A DNA stretch of 64,000 nt from RYN-230 sp963723595 (GCA_963723595.1 CAVRRQ010000002.1:1302001-1366000); one strand, 5' to 3'. Shown: positions 24,447 through 33,432, counted from the stretch's first letter. Notes: generated by a model from the letters alone, not told the origin. Made by a program: numbers and translations.

Positions 24447-24745
24447 CCGCCGGCACGGTATTTCGTTATGACGAGTCCGGGGTGAAGGTGAGTTCCTTCT
24501 CCGTCGGCCAAGAGGTAGGCGCGGCTGTGCCCCGGCGCGGTGGCGGACTCATTCTTGCGGTACGCGACGGCATCGCCGTGGCCTCGGATAATGGGGATGG
24601 CTCGGGCTTGCCGCGCCGGTCGAGCGCGATACCCCCGGCAACCGGATGAACGATGCGAAGTGCGACCCTGCTGGCCGGCTCCTCGCCGGGACGACGGCGT
24701 TTGACTTCGCCCCGTATTCTGCGGCGCCGACCCTGTCGGCCTTAG
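24335..24745 (+). pseudogene. SMP-30/gluconolactonase relic, truncated
   Basis: GTG 24335 begins VEVFADLHADVGEAPHWDQPSKTLLFVN-type sequence, the start of the SMP-30 beta-propeller with its metal-binding glutamate (GEAPHWD). After DGIAVASDNG the frame is broken near 24610-24630 and PGNRMNDAKCDPAGRLLAGT, the next SMP-30 motif, continues in another frame. Homology stops near 24740 where the LAL relic on the opposite strand begins. Only about the first third of the usual 290 residues remains, so it cannot be active. Confidence 0.7.
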
Positions 24746-26240
24746 CCTCAACGGCCGCGCCCATTCCCTGTGCGCCAGCGCCTCGTCAAACTGGCCGATG
24801 AACGTGCAGTACAGCATCTTCACCAGCGCGAGCCGTACGGCCAGCTCCGGATGCATGCCTGGGTCGATGCTGTTCCGCTGGGCGAGCGCGGCCGCCTGCG
24901 AGCCACGTTCGAATGCCCCTCGCCAGAGCAGCTCCGCCGCCAACGGCAGCAAGAACTCGGGTGCATCCCGAACAGCTCCGGCCGGATCTCGTCGATGTCG
25001 AGCGCGCTGCCGACGGTCGGGTTGGTCAATATGTCGCGCACGACCCCCTCGCTGAGCAGGCTGAACGCCGCGGCCCGCTGGCCGGCGGCCAGCAGGTGCC
25101 GTGCGGCTGCGCCGGTCTGGCCAGCCTCGATCAGGTACCGCGCGGCGGCCTCGTGCAGCTGCTGTTCCCGGCCTGGTCCCGGGCATGCAACTCAGTCTGG
25201 AGAACTTCCTTGATCAATTGGTGATAGCGGTAGGTACGGGCCTGGTCATCCACGATCGCCACGAACATATGCGCGCCGTAGAGGAACTCCAGCATCTTCG
25301 CCGATCCCTGGCCCCACACCGATGTGCAGGCGGCCACCGAAAGTTCGTCGAGAATCGAGGTGGCCAGCATGAACTCGGCGACTTCAGGAGGCTGCCGGGA
25401 AAGAACCTCCTCCAGGAAGTAATCGGCGACAGTATGGCGGTGCAGCTGCACCCGCCCCGCAGCCGTGGCCTGGTCGGGTGAACCCTGGATCGATAGCGCA
25501 GCCATTTGCAGTCCCGCTACCCATCCCTCGCTGCGCGAATGGACCAGGACCAGCTCTGGCTCGTCCAGCCGCACTCCGAACCCGTGGAGGAAGCCCCTGG
25601 TTTCCTCCACGGAGAAGGACAGGTCCGCATCTCGGAGCTCGACGAGGTCCTGATAGGCCCGCATGCGGTGCACCCTCAGCGGCGGGTCAACCCAGCTGGC
25701 CACCACCAGCTGCAACGACGGCGGATGGTATTCCACCAGCCAGCGCAGCGCGTCGGCGCTGGCCGCACCAGCCAGGTGGAAATCATCAATGACCAGGACC
25801 CGCGGCCCATCCGGAGCCTCAAGGTCGTCCGCCAAAGCCGCCACCACATCGATGGACACCTCGCCATCAAGGCTCATCAGCTGGCGGGCATCCTCACCGA
25901 TCCCGGGCTCGCCAAAGCCATATCGGGCCGCCTCGACGATGGCCGCGACGAACCGGGCCGGGTCGGCGTCGGCCGCGTCGCAGCTGAGCCAGGCCGATGG
26001 CCGCTCCGGGTGGGTGGCCAGCCAGTCGGCACTCACCATGGTCTTGCCCGCCCCGGCCGGTCCCACCACCAGGGTGAGCCGAGCCTGTTCTCCCTGGTCC
26101 AACTGGTCGAGCAACCGTGACCGGCGCAGCAGTCCCGGCGCCAGCCTGGGGGCGCAGAACTTCGAGAACGGGAACCGGGGGCTGCGCGGGCCGGGCCTCA
26201 CTATCGCTGTCGCTTGCGACACTATGGCTCGGCCTCCCAT
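24746..26240 (-). pseudogene. second LAL-type regulator, frameshifted and lacking its HTH
   Basis: The N-terminal ATPase domain is intact: Walker A VVGPAGAGKT, Walker B VLVIDDFH, and MalT-like SRSEGWVAGLQMAALS. Near 25165 the frame shifts (AGNSSC to REQQLHEAAARYL) and near 24965 it shifts again (FGMH to EFLLPLAAELLWRGAF). The sequence ends at about 24746 after roughly 500 codons, before any LuxR helix-turn-helix, at a junction with the SMP-30 relic. It is paralogous to the intact LAL gene at 15846-18482. The start may be 26240 or 26285. Confidence 0.78.
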
Positions 26241-26346
26241 GAGCCCCCGCCCAGCTTGGCCTCCAGCAAACGGCACGGAAGCCACACCTGGACTGCGCCT
26301 ATGGTCTCACTGCCAGATGGGCGGGGCAAGGTTCATCAAACCCGGA

Positions 26347-26364
26347 TCACCCAGCGTCGGGTGA
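26347..26364. promoter_or_regulatory. TCACCC-N6-GGGTGA site 7
   Basis: TCACCC-AGCGTC-GGGTGAAGACAC, centre 90 bases upstream of the CPBP protease ATG at 26445, the same distance as site 6 to its gene. Confidence 0.8.
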
Positions 26365-26444
26365 AGACACACATCCCGCAGCCAGGGGACGCTGGCGGTA
26401 GCGTCAACCACCGACAGCGAGGCCTTGGACTCGAAGTGACCGAC

Positions 26445-27176
26445 ATGAGGGAGAGTGCGTCTTGCCTTCCCTCAGGACGCCTCAACTGGGCCGTTGCGGT
26501 CGTCGTCGTCGTTCTCGTGTGCGTCAACGTGATCGATATCCGCGTACCGCATGCGTCGCTGGTCCTTGGGCCGGCCGGCGCCGTGGGGCTGCTGGCGCTG
26601 GCCCGCTGGGCGGGGCTCAGCTGGCAGGAGGTCGGCCTGGGCCCCGGAACATGGCGGCGCGGACTGATCTGGGCCTTCGGTGCGGTCGGCGCTGTGGCAG
26701 TGGTGTTCGCGGCGGGCGCGGCGCTGCCGCTGACCCGCGACGCTTTCCGCGACTCCCGATACGAGCTGGGCTGGGAACATGCGGTGCTGACTGCTTTCCT
26801 GCTTATCCCGCTGGGCACGGTGCTATTCGAGGAGGTCGCCTTCCGCGGGGTGTTGTGGGGACTGCTGCGGCGGGGACACCGGACGTGGGTCGCCACCGTC
26901 GTCTCGTCCATACTGTTCGGTTTGTGGCATGTGCTTCCGTCGCTCGGCCTGGCCGCGGACAACCAGGCGATCGGGAGCGCGGTCGGTAAGGGGACGTCGG
27001 GCGAAGCTATTTCGGTGCTGGGAACGGTCTTGTTCACTGGCCTGTCGGGGGTGGTGTTCTGCGAGCTGCGGCGCCGCAGCGGCAGCCTGCTCGCGTCGGC
27101 TGGGCTGCACTGGGCGACGAACGGGCTGGGTGTTCTCGCCGCCGCGTCCCTCTGGGCGTGGGGATCATCTCGGTGA
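26445..27176 (+). CDS. CPBP-family (CAAX-like) intramembrane metalloprotease
   Basis: A 243-residue membrane protein with about seven hydrophobic segments. The CPBP active-site motifs are present: EEVAFRGVLWGLLRR near residue 128, FGLWHVLPS near 160 and HWATNGLG near the C-terminus, supplying the catalytic glutamates and histidines. Such enzymes cleave membrane proteins or peptides and often act in immunity to toxic peptides or in stress signalling. ATG 26445 is selected because longer starts cross site 7. The promoter is probably under the same control as the other TCACCC/GGGTGA genes. Confidence 0.85.
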   Translation: MRESASCLPSGRLNWAVAVVVVVLVCVNVIDIRVPHASLVLGPAGAVGLLALARWAGLSWQEVGLGPGTWRRGLIWAFGAVGAVAVVFAAGAALPLTRDAFRDSRYELGWEHAVLTAFLLIPLGTVLFEEVAFRGVLWGLLRRGHRTWVATVVSSILFGLWHVLPSLGLAADNQAIGSAVGKGTSGEAISVLGTVLFTGLSGVVFCELRRRSGSLLASAGLHWATNGLGVLAAASLWAWGSSR

Positions 27177-27215
27177 CCGGGGAAGCCACGGCTTGACGCG
27201 GGCAGTGACACAGGG

Positions 27216-29009
27216 TTACCCGCCGGCTGCGATCACCTTCCTGAGGTTGGTCAGGTCCTGGGCGCTCAGGCAGGCCCGCATGACCGCGTTCCAGCCATCG
27301 ACGTACTCGGCGGTGTACTTATGGCCGTGCCCGGCCGGCACCCCGGTGGCGAACGGAAGGTCGGCCGTGACCTCCCAGAACGTGACGAATGGTATCCAGA
27401 ACATGGTCTTGAGCACGTCCTTGCCGGGCGGCTCGCTGATCCAGTCCGGCTCGCTGAAGATCAGGTGCGGGCTCCACCAGACGATCGGGTCGGACGGGTG
27501 CAACAGGTACAGGATCCGGCTGCCGTTCCACGGCTGGCCGGCCGGCGGGATGCCTTGGCCCAGGTCGTTGGTGAACCGGACGGTCCGGCCGCCGGCGTAA
27601 ATGGGCTGGATCTCCGGACTGCCCGTCTCACGGTGGTCACTGAACTCACGGAACAAGGTATTGAAATTGGGCGGCCCTACGAACAGCGCGCCGCTGGTGC
27701 GGTTGGCCAGATCGTTTTCGCCGGTAAACGCGGCCTCGCCGCCGAACGACCCCAGGCTCTCACCGGACACGTACAGCTTCGGGCGGTCGCCCGCCGGGAG
27801 CTTGACCCACGCGCCATAGACCGCGTCGAACAGCGCCCGTCCGGCGGCCAGCGCCTTAGACTGGTCAACCAGATAGGAGATCCAGGACGGCAGGTAAGAG
27901 TACTGGATGGCCACGGTGGCACTGTCGCCGTTGCTCAGGTATTCGAGCGAGTCCACCAGCGCTGGATCGACCCAGCCACTGCCGGTCGTCGTGACCACCA
28001 CCAGGTTCTTCCTCTGGAAACCGCCCGCCCGCTGCAGGTCGCGGACGGCCAGCGCGGCTTGCGCCTCCGGGCCGTCAGCTGAGGCCAGCCCGGCGTAGAT
28101 GCGGATCGGCGCCATGGCCGGATGGCCGCTGAACTTCGCGAGATCGCTCACCGACGGGCCCTTACCAATGAAGTTGCGGCCTTGCCAGCCCAGCGAATCC
28201 CACGGTATGTACGATCCTGGCCCGCCGGAGCGCAGGCTGGTGGTTGGCTGGTGGATCCCCTCCGCCGTCTTCGTGTCGCGTACCGAATAGGCGTTGTTCA
28301 TCAGGTTGACGAAGCCCTGCAGCAGCAAGCCGCTGACCACCAGATAGGTCAGCCCGACAACCAGGACCCAGCCAATGCCGCGCGCCGCCCGCCGCCCGAT
28401 CCAGCGGGTGAGCAGTCTGGCCAGCCACCGGTACAGGCCGCGCAGGCCGCGCCCGATCAGCAGGAACAGGCAGAAAACCAGCGCCGCAACGAAGGGCTCG
28501 GCCACCACGAGCGGAACGCTGTAGTCCGTCACCCCCATCAGCTTGCGGATCTCGTACTGCCAGTACTGCCCGAGCCCGAAGGAGGCGGCGAACAGGACCG
28601 CCCCGGCGATGAAGAAGACCATCCAGGCCCAGCGCCGCGGGCGGTGGGGTTCCCGATCGGGGAAAGTACGCCAGATGGACGCGGCGAGCACCCCGAGCCC
28701 ATAACCGATGGCGGCGGTAATGCCACAGATGATGCCCTGGATCAGACCGCCGCGGGGAAGCAGCGAGGGGGTGAACGACAGGCACGCGAAAATGAGCCCG
28801 CCCCAGCAGCCTGGAAGGGTGACATAAAGCAGCTTCCGTGGTTTACCGGGCTCCGGCGCTGGCCGGGGTGCGGCTGCCGTTATCACGGCCGGGACGGCTC
28901 CAGCGGCTGGCGGCGGCTGATCGGCTTCAACGGGATCGGTGGTACGCCGCCCCGCCATATCTGGAGGCTCACTGGGTGACGCCGACGGCCCCGGAGTGTC
29001 CCGTGCCAT
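27216..29009 (-). CDS. membrane alpha/beta-hydrolase family protein
   Basis: A 597-residue protein of the Abhydrolase_9 type. An N-terminal polar region is followed by five or six transmembrane segments (about residues 55-75, 83-105, 121-145, 160-185, 215-238), then a soluble catalytic domain. The nucleophile elbow is GESLGSFG with serine near residue 418, and an acid and histidine lie near DPIVWW and GHGHKY. Domain order matches actinobacterial proteins of unknown substrate. AGGAGACAG precedes the ATG at 29009. Site 8 is 88 bases upstream, so it belongs to the presumed regulon. Confidence 0.82.
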   Translation of the reverse strand: MARDTPGPSASPSEPPDMAGRRTTDPVEADQPPPAAGAVPAVITAAAPRPAPEPGKPRKLLYVTLPGCWGGLIFACLSFTPSLLPRGGLIQGIICGITAAIGYGLGVLAASIWRTFPDREPHRPRRWAWMVFFIAGAVLFAASFGLGQYWQYEIRKLMGVTDYSVPLVVAEPFVAALVFCLFLLIGRGLRGLYRWLARLLTRWIGRRAARGIGWVLVVGLTYLVVSGLLLQGFVNLMNNAYSVRDTKTAEGIHQPTTSLRSGGPGSYIPWDSLGWQGRNFIGKGPSVSDLAKFSGHPAMAPIRIYAGLASADGPEAQAALAVRDLQRAGGFQRKNLVVVTTTGSGWVDPALVDSLEYLSNGDSATVAIQYSYLPSWISYLVDQSKALAAGRALFDAVYGAWVKLPAGDRPKLYVSGESLGSFGGEAAFTGENDLANRTSGALFVGPPNFNTLFREFSDHRETGSPEIQPIYAGGRTVRFTNDLGQGIPPAGQPWNGSRILYLLHPSDPIVWWSPHLIFSEPDWISEPPGKDVLKTMFWIPFVTFWEVTADLPFATGVPAGHGHKYTAEYVDGWNAVMRACLSAQDLTNLRKVIAAGG

Positions 29010-29096
29010 GACTGTCTCCTCCTTGGCGACCGGCGAAGATGTCCCAGAATCGAAACCTTGCCCGGCTCAGCCTTTTCGAATCGTCTCGGCGTGTCG

Positions 29097-29114
29097 TCAC
29101 CCTTCTGGGGGTGA
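29097..29114. promoter_or_regulatory. TCACCC-N6-GGGTGA site 8
   Basis: On the minus strand TCACCC-CCAGAA-GGGTGACGACACGCC, centre 96 bases upstream of the hydrolase start at 29009. The flank agrees with sites 2 and 5. Confidence 0.8.
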
Positions 29115-29301
29115 TTCGTGGCTGTCCGGCAGCCCTGGAACCCTCAGGGCCGGGGATGGCCCGGCGCCGCCTTGCTGCTCGCCGCCGCTGCGATCCGGCG
29201 GGATGACCTCCATGACCGCGGCGTCCTGGGCGGTGCTCTCCAGTCGCCCCACCGAACCCCTTGATCGATCCACCGAGACTTCGTGGCAGAAATGGATGGG
29301 A

Positions 29302-29319
29302 TCACCCTTAAATGGGTGA
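29302..29319. promoter_or_regulatory. TCACCC-N6-GGGTGA site 9
   Basis: TCACCC-TTAAAT-GGGTGAGGACCC, centre 112 bases before the ATG of the permease relic at 29423 and about 340 bases before the P-type ATPase. Confidence 0.76.
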
Positions 29320-29422
29320 GGACCCGCCGGGATGGTCTGAGACAGGATCCGGGGAAATCGTCTCGGACAGGGGCGAGGCAAGCGGCGGCTAGCGTCACCC
29401 GCCGGTTGGCTCGAGGTGAGCC

Positions 29423-29631
29423 ATGGCAGATCAGGTCGACATCTCCGGAAGACCCCCCGGTCCTACCAGCGAGCCAGTTGAGGGTGGACGCGTACGCACG
29501 GGTGGCCTTTGGCAATCGCCTGGAGAATGGCCATCACGCTGTTCAGCTACCTGGGCGTCGAGACCGCCGCCGGGGCGGCTGCGAAGGTGCGCAACCCCGG
29601 ACCGGACGGCCCCTGTCCAGGCCGGCACTAG
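29423..29631 (+). pseudogene. remnant of an APC-superfamily permease
   Basis: ATG 29423 starts MADQVDISGRPPG, a plausible permease N-terminus, but the frame breaks and, in another frame, the segment from 29527 reads MAITLFSYLGVETAAGAAAKVRNP, a hallmark of an internal helix of amino-acid/polyamine permeases (the GVETA motif), ending at TAG 29629-29631. Several hundred intervening codons are missing. It lies between site 9 and the P-type ATPase, so deletion of the permease has moved the ATPase closer to this promoter. Confidence 0.6.
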
Positions 29632-29647
29632 GTCATGAGGAGCTGAG

Positions 29648-32428
29648 ATGACCACGGTCAAGCACTCGGGCGAGGACGTCGCCTGGTACGCCCTGTCGGC
29701 GGAGAACGTGGCCGGGCAGATCGGTGTCGATCCGGATCGCGGGCTGGACGCCGGTGAGGTGACGCGGCGGCTGGCCGAATATGGGCCTAACGAACTGGCG
29801 GTGGAGCCGCCTCCGAGTGTGTGGGTGGTCGGGCGGGGCCAGCTGGCCAACCCGATGAACATCATGCTGCTGATCGTCAGCGGGGCCAGCTTCGGCATCG
29901 GGCAGGTGGCGACGGGCGTCGTGGTGCTGGGGCTGGTGGTGTTCAACGTCGTCATGGGCTCGGCCCAGGAGCTCAAGGCCCGGGCCAGTGTGGAGGCGCT
30001 GGCGGAACTGCAGGTGCCGCGGGCCCGGATACGGCGGTCCGGTGCGGTCGAGGAGATCGAATCGACCCAGCTTGTGCCCGGTGATGTGGTGCTGCTGGAG
30101 GCCGGTGACGTCGTCCCGGCGGACGGGAGGATCGTCTCTTCCGCCACCCTGGAGGTGCAGGAGGCTGCGCTCACGGGTGAGAGCGCACCGATAGCCAAGG
30201 ACCGGCTGACCCTCCCCGAGGGGGAGCTCGCGCTGGGCGACCGGACGAATCTGGTGTTCCAGAACACGCAGGTCACCCGCGGTACGGCGACGTTCGTGGT
30301 GACCGCCACCGGCCAGGCGACCCAGATGGGCCAGATCGCCGGCATGGTGACGGCTACCAAACGCTCCCGCTCGCCGCTGCAGCGCGAACTCGATGGCATG
30401 ACCAAGGTGTTCGGGCTGATCGCCTTTCTCGCCGTCGCGGTGATCGCGATCTTCGGCCTCGTAAGGGGCCAGGACACCACGACCCTGGTGCTGCTGTGCA
30501 TTTCGACCGCGATCGCGTCCATCCCGACGGGCCTGCCGACGTTCGTGCAGGCCATGCTGTCGTCGGGGGCCCGGCGCCTGGCCGAGTCGAAAGCGGTGGT
30601 CAAGTCGCTCACCGACGTGGAAACCCTGGGCGGCACGACCCTCATCAACAGCGACAAGACTGGCACGCTGACCATGAACGCGATGACGGCGACCACGATG
30701 CTGGCCGGCGGTGAGTGGTTCAAGATCGAAGGCCCTGGTTATAAGAAGGCCGGCGCGATCCTGGGGGTGGCCGGAGGCGAGCTGCCGGACTTCCGCCGCC
30801 TGTCCCAGGGCCTGACGCTGTGCACCGATGCCACCGTCGGCGACGACGAGTCGGTCATCGGCGACCCGACGGAAGCGGCCTTCGTGGTGCTCGCCGCGAA
30901 GATGGGCGCCGACGCCGCGGAGACACGTAAAGCCCTGCCCCGCCGGGCCGAGGTGCCGTTTGATTCCGAGTACAAGTTCATGGCCACCTTCCACGACTGC
31001 CCCGACTGGCTGGCCGGCGGGATCTTGCGGCAGCCTCATCTGGTCAGCGTCAAGGGCGCGCCCGACGTGGTGGTGGAGCGCTGCGGCCGGGCGCTGTGGC
31101 ATGGCGAGCAGGTGCCGGTCGCCACCGTGCGAGACGAGATCCTGGCCGCGAACCGCCAGCTGTCCGAGCGCGGGCTGCGGGTACTCGCGTTCGCCGCCCG
31201 TGACCTCGACGACGCGGCGATGTCCGCGGCCCTGGCTGACCCGATGGCTGCTGTCACGGATCTGGTCTTCGTCGCGCTCGTCGGGATCATGGACCCGCTG
31301 CGCACCGAGGCCAAGGACGCGGTACGTGTCGCCCTCGGCGCCGGGATCGACGTGCGGATGATCACCGGCGACCACACCGTGACCGCACGTGCGATCGCCG
31401 ACGAGCTTGGCCTCGGGCCCGGCGTGATCACCGGCACCGAACTGCAGCACCTGACCGATGCCGAGGTAATCGACCAGCTTCCCGCCCTGCACGTATTCGG
31501 GCGGGTAGCGCCCGAGGACAAGCTGCGGCTGGCCCGGCTCATGCAGGAGTCCGGTCAGGTGGTCGCCATGACCGGCGACGCCGTCAACGATGCGGCAGCA
31601 CTCAAGCAGGCCGACGTCGGCGTGGCCATGGGCAGCGGCTCGGAAGTATCCAAGCAGGCAGCGAAGATCGTGCTGACCGACGACAACTTCGCCACCCTGG
31701 TCCGCGCCGTCAACCTGGGCCGCGACATCTACCGGCGGATAAACTCCTACGTCAAACTGCAGCTGACGATCTTGTCGTCGGTGCTGCAGCTGATGGTGTT
31801 CGCCACCATCTTCAACATCAACGGCGGCGTCGCCCTCTTCCCCCTCCAGCTGTTGTTCGCCAAGTTCTTCGTCGTCATTACCGTGGTGATCGGGTTCATC
31901 GTCAACGTTCCCGACCCTGGGGTGATGCAGCGGCCGCCACGCAAGCCCGGCACGAAGATCGTCAACACACCCCAGATCATCCGCTGGGTCGTCACCGGGT
32001 TCGTGGTCGCCGCCACCGCCTTGGCCGTGCTGGAGTGGGGACCTGGCAAGCCCAGCACCACCCACGCGTCCGTCAATATGACCATGGCCTTCGCCATCGT
32101 CTCGCTCAGCGCGGTGAACATCGGCCTGATCATGCGACGCGAACGCCAGGCGCCGTGGGCCTCACCGCTGTTCCCCTACCTGGGCTGGATCATCCTCGGC
32201 TGGATCCTCACCTGGGCCGCCGTGGAACTTCACATGCTCCAGCGCCTGCTCGACACCACCTCACTCAGCGGACGCGAATGGGTGATCGTGCTCGCCCTCT
32301 CGCTCCTCGCACCAGGCGTCGTCGCAGTGGACAAGGCCATCCAGCTGTCTCGCCAGCGCAAGGCCCCCAGCGGAGCGAACGAGGAGCTCACGGCCGGGCC
32401 AGCCGGAGCCAAGGCCCAGACGGGCTAG
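29648..32428 (+). CDS. cation-translocating P-type ATPase
   Basis: A 926-residue P-type ATPase with all core motifs: TGES near residue 178, phosphorylation site SDKTGTLT with Asp near 336, KGAPD nucleotide-binding motif near 472, and MTGDAVNDAAALKQADVGVAMG in the hinge. The membrane motif is PTGLP rather than PEGLP of Ca2+ pumps, and no CPC motif of heavy-metal pumps is present; no N-terminal HMA domain is seen. This places it with P2/P3-like cation pumps of unassigned specificity. The ribosome site GAGGAG precedes ATG 29648. It is probably driven from site 9. Confidence 0.9.
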   Translation: MTTVKHSGEDVAWYALSAENVAGQIGVDPDRGLDAGEVTRRLAEYGPNELAVEPPPSVWVVGRGQLANPMNIMLLIVSGASFGIGQVATGVVVLGLVVFNVVMGSAQELKARASVEALAELQVPRARIRRSGAVEEIESTQLVPGDVVLLEAGDVVPADGRIVSSATLEVQEAALTGESAPIAKDRLTLPEGELALGDRTNLVFQNTQVTRGTATFVVTATGQATQMGQIAGMVTATKRSRSPLQRELDGMTKVFGLIAFLAVAVIAIFGLVRGQDTTTLVLLCISTAIASIPTGLPTFVQAMLSSGARRLAESKAVVKSLTDVETLGGTTLINSDKTGTLTMNAMTATTMLAGGEWFKIEGPGYKKAGAILGVAGGELPDFRRLSQGLTLCTDATVGDDESVIGDPTEAAFVVLAAKMGADAAETRKALPRRAEVPFDSEYKFMATFHDCPDWLAGGILRQPHLVSVKGAPDVVVERCGRALWHGEQVPVATVRDEILAANRQLSERGLRVLAFAARDLDDAAMSAALADPMAAVTDLVFVALVGIMDPLRTEAKDAVRVALGAGIDVRMITGDHTVTARAIADELGLGPGVITGTELQHLTDAEVIDQLPALHVFGRVAPEDKLRLARLMQESGQVVAMTGDAVNDAAALKQADVGVAMGSGSEVSKQAAKIVLTDDNFATLVRAVNLGRDIYRRINSYVKLQLTILSSVLQLMVFATIFNINGGVALFPLQLLFAKFFVVITVVIGFIVNVPDPGVMQRPPRKPGTKIVNTPQIIRWVVTGFVVAATALAVLEWGPGKPSTTHASVNMTMAFAIVSLSAVNIGLIMRRERQAPWASPLFPYLGWIILGWILTWAAVELHMLQRLLDTTSLSGREWVIVLALSLLAPGVVAVDKAIQLSRQRKAPSGANEELTAGPAGAKAQTG

Positions 32429-32431
32429 CGG

Positions 32432-32722
32432 ATGCGCCGGATCGGAGGCGGATATGGCGCATTTCGTGACATGAACACCGTGGTCGGCCGGGAGATGATG
32501 GAATATACCGGCATGACCTCGGGCCTCGAAGTGACCGGCGAGGTCTTCCAATCAGGCGCCAGCATCGTTTTCGACCAGGCCGAGAACCGCCTGCACTTCA
32601 TCAAGGCGATCCTCGTCGCTACCCTCGGCCAGGAGCTCGCCGTTCGGATCGCGGCTGCACATGATGGCGGGCGTGGCTCACCCATCGAGGGTGATGCCCC
32701 CGGGTCAGGAGCAACGATGTAG
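32432..32722 (+). CDS. small hypothetical protein
   Basis: A 96-residue frame starting three bases after the ATPase stop. Met 32471 is an alternative start. MNTVVGREMMEYTGMTSGLEVTGEVFQSGASIVFDQAENRLHFIKAILVATLG-type sequence alternates polar and hydrophobic residues, suggesting a beta-rich or ligand-binding fold, but no family is recognised. Its 3' end contains site 10, so it may be shorter than drawn or the site lies inside the gene. Coding status is only moderately supported. Confidence 0.4.
   Translation: MRRIGGGYGAFRDMNTVVGREMMEYTGMTSGLEVTGEVFQSGASIVFDQAENRLHFIKAILVATLGQELAVRIAAAHDGGRGSPIEGDAPGSGATM
32678..32694. promoter_or_regulatory. TCACCC-N5-GGGTGA site 10
   Basis: TCACCC-ATCGA-GGGTGATGCCCC, with a five-base spacer instead of six, centre about 107 bases before the 111-residue gene at 32793. 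It overlaps the end of the preceding small frame. Confidence 0.62.
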
Positions 32723-32792
32723 TGCTGGTGTATCCACTGCCGGGCCTCGCCAACGTCAAGGCCCGGCAGCCCCCGGAAGAGAGGCGATTCTG

Positions 32793-33128
32793 GTGCCTGA
32801 GGACCCCCCGCCGGATGGCGCCCTCGGCGCGCCTGCCGGCCCAGACGTCAACCTCAACCGCAACGACGTCCGCCTGGCCGATGGAACGCGCCTGACCAGC
32901 ACCATCGTCGGCCACCTTACTGACCAGGCGCGCCGCACGGCCAACGCCGCAAAGGCCGGACGGGTGGTGAATGCCCGCGGCGAACCAGGGGTGCTTGACA
33001 TGACGCCGTTGCGCGAGCTGCTCTCCGAGCTGGTGGAGGAGCTCCAGAAGGTGCGGCTGCGGGACAGGGTAGCCAGCGCGCTGCGGCAGGCAGCCGACAT
33101 TATCGATTCGCAAACGCCGGGCCACTGA
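32793..33128 (+). CDS. hypothetical protein (111 residues)
   Basis: GTG 32793 follows GGAAGAGAGG. The N-terminal 20 residues are proline- and acid-rich; the rest contains VNLNRNDVRLADGTRLTS and a helical C-terminus LRELLSELVEELQKVRLRDRVASALRQAADIIDS that could form a coiled coil. No membrane segment or signal peptide is visible and no family is recognised. The upstream palindrome (site 10) suggests it belongs to the same regulon as the ATPase and neighbours. Confidence 0.5.
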   Translation: MPEDPPPDGALGAPAGPDVNLNRNDVRLADGTRLTSTIVGHLTDQARRTANAAKAGRVVNARGEPGVLDMTPLRELLSELVEELQKVRLRDRVASALRQAADIIDSQTPGH

Positions 33129-33432
33129 GGCGGATGCTGTCGCCGGGAGCGGGCCGCCTCGCGCCACGACGTGGCCGGGGCAGTTCGCAGCAGTTTGCTC
33201 GTGCCCTGCGCGTTTCCGCCGACCGTGGGTGATCAAACTAGCCCCGCTGTGGTGTTGACTTGGCGCCCTGACTGGTACACGGCGTCCGGTCTGCGGCAGA
33301 AGGCGGGCAGATGGCGCTCCGGGAGCATGCGGCCGGGACGGCATTCCCTGGTGTGGCCGGGCGCGGTGGGGCGAAGGGCATGCGGCTTGCCTTCAGCCGA
33401 AAGCGCATGACTGTCGGGATGGTGAATCTGCT
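33129..33432. other. intergenic region, nothing recognised
   Basis: About 300 bases. A single half site GGGTGA at 33227-33232 has no partner arm. No ribosome-site-supported frame was found. Confidence 0.5.

Larger units (their letters stand above)
29010..29422. other. divergent promoter region with two operator sites
   Basis: About 410 bases between the membrane hydrolase and the permease relic, carrying palindromes 8 and 9, which are 205 bases apart centre to centre. No credible gene lies in it. Confidence 0.55.

Noticed and set aside
29633..32065. 810-codon frame on the minus strand opposite the P-type ATPase
   Set aside because: Composition is that of an antisense shadow (Gly/Arg/His-rich), without domains; the plus-strand ATPase is intact.
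33207..33232. Eleventh TCACCC/GGGTGA site
   Set aside because: Only the GGGTGA half is present; the other arm is missing.
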